A stretch of DNA of 64,000 bases from Gymnogyps californianus (lineage: Eukaryota; Chordata; Aves; Accipitriformes; Cathartidae): the NCBI RefSeq assembly GCF_018139145.2, contig NC_059500.1, positions 32,469,437 through 32,533,436 of the forward strand, read 5' to 3'. This document shows positions 47,505 through 55,081 of the stretch, one piece after another. The translations under genes and the position numbers were made by a program. A model generated the notes under the pieces. It did not search any database. It had not been told where the DNA came from and saw only the letters and a list, made by a program, of their open reading frames with translations. Position 1 is the first letter of the stretch, and every line of letters starts with the position of its first letter.

Positions 47505-48614
47505 CTAGACTAATGATGACGGTCTGCCAGTCCCCCTGGGCGCTGGTGGGTGTCCCAGTCGCTGGCCCGGCGCTGGTTTCACCAGCTCTTGGGGCACCCT
47601 CCTACTATGGCTGGCGGGGTGGCCTCTTGTTTGGAGGTGAAGTGGCCCCAGGGCTGCCAGCCCTCCTCTTCGGAGCTCGCCGGGGCCCCCCAGGGGAGCG
47701 TTCGCTGCCCCGGCTGGGAGTGGAGGGACCTGCCACAGCCTCCTCTGGGTCCTCCTGCGGCTCTTCTTGCTCCTCGTCGGTGGGCACGAGGGCAGAGGGG
47801 GGGCTGCCAGGACCCCCACGAAGGGCAGCCGATGAGTTGCTGGGGGGCTCTTCTGCCTCAGATCTGTCAGGGCTGCTGGAGGGGCTGGACTGGGGGCAGG
47901 AGACCCCCTTCGGGAGGCAGTGGGGCCAGGGGCAGCTGCAGGGCTGCCCTCCTGCTCCTCAGCAGCACGGGCGTCCTCCAGGCCCATCCGACGTCGGGCC
48001 TCCCCGCTGCACCGGTCCACGATGGTGTCAATCAGACGGCGCACAAAGATCCTCGTGTGCACGCCCAGGGCACCCTGCAGCAGCTGGAACAGGGTTTCCT
48101 CGTCCAGGCCAAAGAGGTGCAGGACGGATAGGACGAGTCTCTGCGCTGCTGATGCTTCCCAGCGGCCACCCCTGAAGATCAGCCGCAGCTCCTGTCGCAG
48201 CCAGCGTCGCACCGGCCGGAGCAGAGCTGAGTCCTCTCGGAAGAGGAACGCCCAGATGTGGGGATGGAGGCCGCCCACAGGAGCCCTGGGCACCAGCCCC
48301 GCAGCTGATGGCTGGGATGCTGCAGGGCGGTGGAGATTGTGGGTGGCTGGACGGCTAGGAGCTCCTCCTGCCTGGTGGACGACAACTGACGGTGCTGCAG
48401 ATGGTGTGAGCAGATGCTCCTCAAAGTTGTCGTCCCCCCGCACCGAGTGCAAGATGGATGTGACCCTCCTCTTGCAGAGGGGGCACTCGGGCTTGCTCTC
48501 AGCCCACCGCACGATGCACGCGTAGCAGAATTGGTGGAGGCACGGCATCGCGTAGCTGGCCTCCTCCCAGCTGTCCAGGCAGATGGGACAGCGGTCCTCC
48601 AGCTCCGTGGCCAT
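47505..48614 (-). CDS. TOPORS-like RING-finger E3, copy 7, frameshifted tail, mosaic
   Basis: The RING has A22 and V35, as in copies 5-6. The helical domain has the other allelic block (R133, R136, R137, R151, A157, V164), as in copies 1 and 3, so this copy is a mosaic. One G is missing at 47881-47884 (G4 for G5). It shifts the tail a few residues downstream of the copy 6 lesion into the same alternative frame, ending at 47505 (369 residues as sequenced). The ancestral tail frame remains open to TAG at 47605. The UTR intron is 48700-48821. This is the last copy in the array, and its upstream region is cut off by the array edge. Confidence 0.7.
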   Translation of the reverse strand: MATELEDRCPICLDSWEEASYAMPCLHQFCYACIVRWAESKPECPLCKRRVTSILHSVRGDDNFEEHLLTPSAAPSVVVHQAGGAPSRPATHNLHRPAASQPSAAGLVPRAPVGGLHPHIWAFLFREDSALLRPVRRWLRQELRLIFRGGRWEASAAQRLVLSVLHLFGLDEETLFQLLQGALGVHTRIFVRRLIDTIVDRCSGEARRRMGLEDARAAEEQEGSPAAAPGPTASRRGSPAPSPAPPAALTDLRQKSPPATHRLPFVGVLAAPPLPSCPPTRSKKSRRRTQRRLWQVPPLPAGAANAPLGGPGELRRGGLAALGPLHLQTRGHPASHSRRVPQELVKPAPGQRLGHPPAPRGTGRPSSLV

Positions 48615-49040
48615 GCTCTCCACGTGCTGCGGTGGGCTGGGGGGAGCTGCAGATGTCAAGCTGCTCGCTTTCACCGGCGCTGCAGCAGCCGGTGTCACGC
48701 TAGAAAAGGAAGAGAGGCCACGGTCACTGGCGGGTCCAGGGAGGGGTGGAAGAAATGCCCAGGTCCCTCCAGAAGGAAACCCTCCCAGCTCCCCAGGGTC
48801 AGGTTTCCCCACCCAGCTCACCTCTGCTGCTGCGAGCGCGCCTCCTGCGTGCCCCGGCTGCCTGAACCTGGCAGGGCCGGGCAAAATCCTCCGATGGCTC
48901 TGGTGTCGGGCACCGAGAGCTGCAACAAACAACTCCCTGACCACAACACTAGCACCAAAGGCCTTGCTAAACGCTCCAAACCTCGCAGACTTGCTCAGCC
49001 GGAGTGTGGACACAAGCCAGCTGGGTGAGACTCGGCACCC

Positions 49041-49150
49041 GAATATAAGCAGCGAGGGACGCCTGGTCACAATCCATCGCTCGGGGACGTCATAGTCCAT
49101 CGCTGGTGACATCACAGTCCATCGCTCAGGGACATCACAACGGGCCATCC
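49041..49150 (-). promoter_or_regulatory. Promoter of copy 7, upstream region truncated
   Basis: TATA-like element at 49041-49049 and CRE-like repeats 49067-49150 are complete. Only 58 bp further upstream of the repeats remain before the array breaks off at 49208. Confidence 0.5.
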
Positions 49151-49208
49151 TCGCCCACGGCACTCCCCCCAGCAGCGCTGCGGCCCCAGCACAGGCATCT
49201 GGGGTTAC

Positions 49209-50555
49209 TTGCAGCAACAGTACTTTCATGTGTCCTGGCACTGCTTAAGTTGCTTCTGGGTCACTGTGAACAGAATCTTGAAAAATCTTTGGCTCTTAGA
49301 GTCTGGACATCCAGTTTGGCTGAAAAAAACCCTCCCCTTAAAAACTGAGATTAGCAGCTGTAAAAATATATTTCCAAAAGTTGCTGAACAGATGGTTAAT
49401 ACAAAAGGCTTCACTGCTTATTTAATCTCTTCAAATAAATGCCATCATTTGTCAGTGAGCTTTGTGTTTTCCCCAACTCACAGTCTTGTTGCATTCCTGT
49501 TGTCAAGAATGTGAACAGCGGCATCTAAGACTCCTCCTCACACTGTCTGAATGGCAACATAAAGCAAAGGATTATGGAGAAGCAGGCCCTGCACAGAGCA
49601 GGTGGCATCAAGCCCATATTGCTCAAATGCACAGCTTCTTCAGTAACCACAAGCCAAAACCAGCAAACGCTAATAGAACATCTGGCTCACAAGTATGTCC
49701 TTCAGCACCGTATTTCCTGCATATATTATCACACAAAGTATTTTTAGTCTGTCCCCACTGGAATGTCATGGCTAGCAGATGACTGACTGCTCAGCTCAGC
49801 TCGGTTACAGCCACAAATACATGACTGTATTGGCTGGTCCCATTACTTTCAGTGGTGGTGGGGCTGGCATTCAACATTCAGGCAGACAATGTCTTTTTCT
49901 TAACAGCCAAGGCTGGATCTGGAAGAGCGGGAAGAAAGCCTGTGCTCGAGGGCAGCAGCATGGTCACCTTTCCCTGGCTGCTTTCCAGCCGGGCAGCCCG
50001 CCGCACGTGCTGGTGCCTGGCGTTGTCCCTCCCCAGGTGCAGGACTTTGCGCTTCCCCTTGTTGAACTTCTTGGGGCTCCTGCCTTGGCAGGGTACGGCC
50101 TTAGGGTGATGCAGAGAGCAGCACCACGTCATGACTCCGTGCAGGAGGAGGGATGTGGGTGCTGCCATAGCGAGGCTGCACCAGGCGGTGCAGGCTGGCA
50201 GGAGAGCAGAGCCCTGGGATGTGGGGGCAGAGGGTGCGGTGAGGAGGAGGCCAGGCCTGGGGTGATGAGCGATGGGGCACAGGCTGGCCCTGGAGAGCCC
50301 CCGGCTGGAAACATCTGCCCCAGGAACAGCTGCAGAGATGCAGGCCTGGAGCTGGGCAGCACTTGCCTTTGGGGGAACAAGGAAATAGTACCTGGCACGT
50401 GTAGAAGGAGCCGTCAGCATTAACATCCCACCCCTCCCAGCCAGGGGCAGCATCGCCACACCCCCTCTCCCACCACCCTGGACTCCGTAGAGCCCCGTGG
50501 ACACATGAGGAAACGGAGGGCATAGCACCAGGAAAAGGGGGAGAAAGCACCATGG
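49209..50555. other. Non-array DNA between copy 7 and copy 8
   Basis: 49209-49890 is ordinary non-repeated sequence without a recognised gene. 49900-50555 is GC-rich. A part near 50010-50085 (caggtgcaggactttgcgct and following) resembles a dispersed avian repeat that I cannot name with confidence. Open frames here look like composition effects. Confidence 0.5.
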
Positions 50556-50619
50556 GTGGGGATAGCAACGCCAATGGCATTGTTAGTAACACCAAGACTC
50601 CTTCTGTAGTTTTCATGTA

Positions 50620-50625
50620 TTTATT
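50620..50625 (-). terminator. Poly(A) signal AATAAA, gene copy 8
   Basis: Canonical AATAAA on the minus strand, 108 bp past the stop of copy 8, in 3' UTR sequence homologous to that of the array copies (homology starts at about 50556). Confidence 0.6.
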
Positions 50626-50732
50626 TTCTTTGCTAGATCTAGTCTACTGAGAGCCTTCTGATTGACTTGCGGGCCAGCACGTGCCCCAGCTGCTGGCCCA
50701 GCCCTGGATTTGGCAGCTCCTGGGGCCTGGTT

Positions 50733-51698
50733 CTAGTTTTGCCGCCGGGGTGGCCTCTTGGGTGGCCGGGAAGAGTCCTGGGAGATGCCTGCCCTCCTTT
50801 TCGGAGCTCGCCGGGGCCCACCAGGTAAGCGGTTGCTGCCCCGGCTGGGAGTGGAGGGACCTGCCACAGCCTCCCCTGGACCCTCATGTGGCTCTTCCTG
50901 CTCCCCGTGGGTGGGAACGGGGGCGTCGCGGGGGCTACTGGGACCCCCACGAAGAGCAGCGGTTGAGGTGCTGGGGCGCTCCTCTTCATCAGCTCCAGCA
51001 GGGCTGCTGGACGGGGCTGGGCCAGGGGCAGGAGACCCCCTTCGGGAGGCAGCAACACGGCCGTCCTCGAGGTCCAGCAGACGGTGGGCCTCCCTGCTGC
51101 ACCGTTGCACAGCAACATCGATAAGGTGCTGTACGAACGTCGCCGTGCGGTTTTGGAGGCTGACCCGCAGCAGCCGGATCAGGAGATCTTCGTTCAGCCC
51201 AAAGAGGCCCAGGGCAGACATGACGAGGTCCTCCACTATGACCACCTGTGAACGTCGGTTCCTAAAGATCAGTCTCAGCTCCTGACGCACCCAGGGCAGA
51301 AGGAGCTGGAGGAGAGCTGGGTGGTCCCGGAAAAGGAATGCCCAGGTGAGTGGCTGGAGGCCGCCCAGAGGAGCCCTGGGCAGCTGGTGCTCCACAGGCT
51401 GTCGTTCTGTTGCTGCAGGGCTGTGGGCAGCTGGACGGCCAGGAGCTCCTCCTGCGTGGCGGCCAACGACTGATGATGCCGCAGATGGTGTGAGGACGTG
51501 CTCCTCAAAGTCGTCGTCCGCCCGCACCGAGTGCACGATGGAGACGATCCTCCTCTTGCAGAGGGGGCACTCGGGCTTGCTCTCAGCCCACCGCACAATG
51601 CACGCGTAACAGAATTGGTGGAGGCACGGCATCACGTAGCTGGCCTCCTCCCAGCTGTCCAGGCATATTGGACAGCGTTTGTCCAGCTCTGTGGCCAT
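50733..51698 (-). CDS. TOPORS-like RING-finger E3 ubiquitin ligase, copy 8 (diverged, intact)
   Basis: 321 residues. The RING is nearly identical to the array copies, with all eight zinc ligands. The post-RING segment SIVHSVRADDDFEEHVL is closer to vertebrate TOPORS than the array version. The helical domain (LLLPWVRQELRLIF, VVIVEDLVMSALGLFG, LQNRTATFVQHLIDVAV) also looks more TOPORS-like, as I recall the human protein, than the array copies do. The tail is shorter: it lacks the EEQEGSPAAAPGPT segment, but keeps GPSTPSRGS, PRRAPKRRAG and a basic end (PPKRPPRRQN). The UTR intron is 112 bp (51779-51890), with the same donor and acceptor. Homology to the unit covers only about 50556-52209, without the CR1 fragment or spacer. 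It is probably the founder or an older paralog. Confidence 0.9.
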   Translation of the reverse strand: MATELDKRCPICLDSWEEASYVMPCLHQFCYACIVRWAESKPECPLCKRRIVSIVHSVRADDDFEEHVLTPSAASSVVGRHAGGAPGRPAAHSPAATERQPVEHQLPRAPLGGLQPLTWAFLFRDHPALLQLLLPWVRQELRLIFRNRRSQVVIVEDLVMSALGLFGLNEDLLIRLLRVSLQNRTATFVQHLIDVAVQRCSREAHRLLDLEDGRVAASRRGSPAPGPAPSSSPAGADEEERPSTSTAALRGGPSSPRDAPVPTHGEQEEPHEGPGEAVAGPSTPSRGSNRLPGGPRRAPKRRAGISQDSSRPPKRPPRRQN

Positions 51699-52109
51699 GC
51701 TCTCCACTTGCTGCGGTGGGCTGGGGGGAGCTGCGGATGTCAAGCCGCTCCCTCTCGGGATGGAGAAACTAGAAAAGGAAGAGAGGCCACGGTCACTGGC
51801 TGGCCCGGGGGAGGGTGGAAGAAATGCCCAGGTCCCTCCAGAAGGAAACCCTCCCAGCTCCCCAGGGTCAGGTTTCCCCACCCAGCTCACCTCTGCTGCT
51901 GCGAGCGCGCCTCCTGCGTGCCCCGGCTGCCTGAACCTGGCAGGGCCGGGCAAAATCCTCCAACGGCTCTGGGGTCGGGCACTGAGAGCTGCAACAAACA
52001 ACTGCCCGAGCACGACACCAGCACCAAAGGCCTCGCTCAACACTCCAAACCTCGCAAACTCGCTCAGCTGGAGTGCAGGCACGAGCCAGCTGGGTGAGAC
52101 TCGGTGCCC

Positions 52110-52197
52110 AAATATAAGCAGTGAGGGACGCCTGGTCACAATCCATCGCTTGGGGTTGTCATAGTCCATCGCTCGGCGACATCACAACGGGCCATCC
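52110..52197 (-). promoter_or_regulatory. Promoter of copy 8
   Basis: The TATA-like element (aaatataag on the plus strand, 52110-52118) is kept. The repeat block (52136-52197) is one repeat shorter than in the array, and the first CRE-like site has become ggttgtca, leaving a single gacatca-type site. Confidence 0.45.
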
Positions 52198-52209
52198 TTG
52201 CCCATGGCG

Positions 52210-52438
52210 CCTGCCCCAAACCAAAATCCTTGTGAGGATCATGAAGTACTTGAATGGCTTGCCCAGAGAGGTTGTGGGATCCATGAGCCCAGAGATATGC
52301 CTTCAAGACCTGAGTGGCGACAACCCAGAGCATCCAGATCTATACTCATTGTTGACCCTGCCCTGAGCCAGTGGTTGGACCAGAGACCTCCTCAGTCCCC
52401 TTGTAGTAGGAGCGGTTCTGTGGTTCGGTGATTGGTAT
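52210..52438 (+). mobile_element. CR1 LINE 3' end
   Basis: It follows the CR1 3' consensus closely: gcccagagaggttgtggga, agatatgccttcaagacc, gaccctgccctgagccagtg, ggttggaccagag, and a terminal ggttctgtggttcggtgatt in place of the usual ATTCTGTGA repeats. It begins where homology of copy 8 to the array units ends; the exact left limit is unclear. Confidence 0.8.
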
Positions 52439-52864
52439 GACCAAGCATGAAGGGGACCATCTGAGCATGGAAGCCTCAGGACTGGCAGAAAAAGGGCTGT
52501 GAGAATGGCAGGTGTTGATAGCACCCACACTAGCACTTCATCAAGATCACATCTACGTGCAGCTTCTCAGGACACCCAGGCAGGGACAATCCAGGATATG
52601 TGAAGAGGCCTCCAAAGGCTGTGTTTCTTGTCCTCTGTCTCACCTCATGTAATTCTGTCCAGACTAGGTGGAAATACACATTTAGCTGCTTGCAAATAGG
52701 TGGATATGACACCATGCATGTGAATGAGTGACAGGACATAAATTTTATTTTGAAATAAAAATCTCCCTCCCCTCCTTGCTTTGAACTCTGCAACATTATT
52801 GAGATTTGTTGATACAGTTTGCAACAGAGGTTTTGGGCTGGAATGCCCAGAATGCCCCCGAAGA
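52439..52864. other. Non-coding DNA between two CR1 pieces
   Basis: No gene or repeat family is recognised here. Confidence 0.5.
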
Positions 52865-53189
52865 GGCTCTGTACTGAGTTTCCAAGGCCTTTGGGAAACA
52901 AACAGGATGAACTGGAAGCTCTGGTCAGCTCCCCGAGCTACGATATCATTGGTATCAGTGAGAGCTGGTGGAATGAGTCCCATGATGGGAGTGCTGTGAT
53001 GGAGGGCTACAGGCTGTTTAGGAGGGACAGGCAGGGCAGGCGAGGTAGAGGTGTCACACTATATGTAAGGGAGAGGTTTGATTGCACAGTCCTTGCAGTT
53101 AGCAATGATGTGGTTGAGAGCCACATGTGAGTGAGGATTAGGGGATGGAAAACAAAGGTGATGTTGAATGGGTGTGTGAGGGACTGAAA
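52865..53189 (+). mobile_element. CR1 LINE ORF2 endonuclease start, running into the gap
   Basis: The translation at 52898-53130 contains the N-terminal CR1 endonuclease motif series: NKQDELEALVSS, DIIGISESWWNESHDGSA, GYRLFRRDRQGRRGRGVTLY. The frame is open for about 80 codons, and breaks after VESHM, where the consensus continues VRIRG in frame. Compared with the array CR1 fragments this is a different, 5'-ward part of ORF2 and looks younger. The rest lies in the assembly gap. Confidence 0.85.
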
Positions 53190-53689
53190 NNNNNNNNNNN
53201 NNNNNNNNNNNNNNNNNNNNNNNNNNNNNNNNNNNNNNNNNNNNNNNNNNNNNNNNNNNNNNNNNNNNNNNNNNNNNNNNNNNNNNNNNNNNNNNNNNNN
53301 NNNNNNNNNNNNNNNNNNNNNNNNNNNNNNNNNNNNNNNNNNNNNNNNNNNNNNNNNNNNNNNNNNNNNNNNNNNNNNNNNNNNNNNNNNNNNNNNNNNN
53401 NNNNNNNNNNNNNNNNNNNNNNNNNNNNNNNNNNNNNNNNNNNNNNNNNNNNNNNNNNNNNNNNNNNNNNNNNNNNNNNNNNNNNNNNNNNNNNNNNNNN
53501 NNNNNNNNNNNNNNNNNNNNNNNNNNNNNNNNNNNNNNNNNNNNNNNNNNNNNNNNNNNNNNNNNNNNNNNNNNNNNNNNNNNNNNNNNNNNNNNNNNNN
53601 NNNNNNNNNNNNNNNNNNNNNNNNNNNNNNNNNNNNNNNNNNNNNNNNNNNNNNNNNNNNNNNNNNNNNNNNNNNNNNNNNNNNNNNNN
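53190..53689. other. Assembly gap of 500 N
   Basis: Exactly 500 unknown bases, a placeholder size that says nothing about the true length. Any open frame drawn across it is meaningless. Confidence 1.
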
Positions 53690-54496
53690 TTTTAATAATG
53701 TGACTTTAGTTTTGGTTTAGTTGTGTTTTAAAGTATTGGCCAACTGAGTATTTTGACTGAATAAAAATTAGACTTGAAGCATGGAGTATTCTTGTTTGTG
53801 AAAGTGCTACATGAAAACTGTCAAATATTTTGACTGACTAAAAAAGTTGAAAAGATTTAGCCTCAGGCCCTATTATTTGAGAAGGCTTATTATCAAAGGG
53901 AGAAATTTTTGCAAGCATGGCTATTTTTGTTAAGTTTTTGGGGAAAAACCTCTGGAGTGCTTGGGAATCAATATTGTAGTCATCGTGCTCTGTAGAGGGC
54001 TGGATTTACCCGTTGTAATCATTCTAGTGTTCTGAGTGGGGCAGTTCAGTACTTGAGCATGCAGACTTAACCGGGATAAATGAAAGCGTGCATTTATCTA
54101 CACAAGTGGCTTTTTGTGTTTGTTGACTGTCTGTGAGAGAGTAAATACATCAAGCGTTGTGTTAGGAGCAAATAATAAGCTCTGTCTGAAACTGATGCAG
54201 ACCTGTGTAGCCACATCTCTTGTCTGAGGTGACAGCGATAACATTGTAGGCTTCTAAATCTAGCACTTCTGTTGTAGTTATCACTATGTGGACATGAAAT
54301 AGGCTTTTAAAAAATTTCAGCAAACATTCTTAACTTTCTTTGAAAGTGAAATACCAGTTGAAAGTAAGTCTGTCCTGTTTTTCAGCTTCCCTATGCTGTT
54401 AACCTAAAAGCCTGATTGTCAAAATGCAGAGAAGTGCAAGGAATATTCAGGATGTCAGCAGTCTTTTGGCCGCAGTCTATGTGTCACATAATATGG
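53690..54496. other. Non-coding DNA right of the gap
   Basis: T-rich, AT-rich sequence with no recognised gene. Its base composition differs clearly from the GC-rich gene modules to the left. Confidence 0.5.
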
Positions 54497-55081
54497 TGTT
54501 GTGGTTTAACCCCAGCCAGCAACTAAGCATCACGCAGCCGCTCGCTCACTTCCCCCCGGTGGGATAGGGGAGAGAATCAGAAAAGTGAGAAAACTCACGG
54601 GTTGAGATAACGACAGTTTAGTAAGTAAAGCAAAAGCCACACGCACAAGCAAAACAAGGAATTCATTCAGTACTTCCCATCGGCAGGCAGGTGTTCAGCC
54701 ATCTCCAGGAAAGCAGGGCTCCGTCATGCATAAGGGTTGCCTGGGAAGACTAAACGCCATCGCTCCAAATGTTCCCCCCCTTCCTTCTCCTTCCCCCAGC
54801 TTTATATGCTGAGCATGATGTCATATGGTATGGAATATCCTTTTGGCCAGTTGGGGTCAGCTGTCCCAGCTGTGTCCCCTCCCAACTTCTTGTGCACCCC
54901 CAGCCTCCTCGCTGGTGGGGTGGTGTGAGAAGCAGATAAGGCCTTGACTCTGCGTAAGCACTGCTCAGCAGTAACTAAAACATCCCTGTATTATCAACAC
55001 TGTTTACAGGACAAATGTAAAACATAGCCCATACTAGCTACTATGAAGAGAATTAACTCTATCCCAGCCAAAACCAGCACA
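54497..55081 (-). mobile_element. Solo LTR of an avian endogenous retrovirus
   Basis: 585 bp, from TGTTGTGG to CCAGCACA, flanked by perfect 5 bp direct repeats tatgg (54492-54496 and 55082-55086). Five-base target duplications are typical of ERVL-type elements. On the minus strand the promoter-like order is visible: a catataaagc TATA box (around 54802-54811) and, downstream, a degenerate poly(A) region. The class is shared by many bird genomes (cagccagcaactaagcatca at one end, atcccagccaaaaccagcac at the other). No internal genes remain, so it is a solo LTR left by recombination. Confidence 0.9.

Larger units (their letters stand above)
4015..49208. repeat. Tandem array of ~7.04 kb units carrying TOPORS-like genes
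   Basis: Unit starts, set at the motif tttctggtcactggc, are 4015, 11065, 18104, 25143, 32173, 39207 and 46247, giving periods of 7050, 7039, 7039, 7030, 7034 and 7040 bp. The last unit stops at 49208, after 2962 bp. By eye the units are nearly identical over their full length, spacers included, so amplification was recent or is homogenised by conversion. All genes point left (minus strand). Left edge: units 2-7 are preceded by ...ggagtagag, while unit 1 is preceded by ...catggctgaa. Right edge: ggggttac continues with cgcaac in units 1-6 but with ttgcag after unit 7. Diagnostic differences run along the array: units 1 and 2 are alike, unit 3 is intermediate, units 4-7 form a second group. Confidence 0.97.
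46247..49208. repeat. Array unit 7, truncated (2962 bp)
   Basis: It holds the CR1 fragment, the gene and the core promoter, then breaks off 58 bp past the promoter repeats into unrelated sequence. The middle of the gene matches the left-hand group of units although the rest matches the right-hand group. Confidence 0.95.

Noticed and set aside
4015..49208. CRISPR array or satellite DNA as an explanation of the regular repeats
   Set aside because: The 7 kb period with a gene, promoter and spacer in each unit is a segmental tandem duplication in a vertebrate genome; no short spacer-repeat pattern exists.
49878..50528. 216-codon frame between copies 7 and 8
   Set aside because: GC-rich sequence with several overlapping open frames and no recognisable domain.
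53145..53720. 191-codon frame around 53145-53720
   Set aside because: Almost all of it is the run of N.
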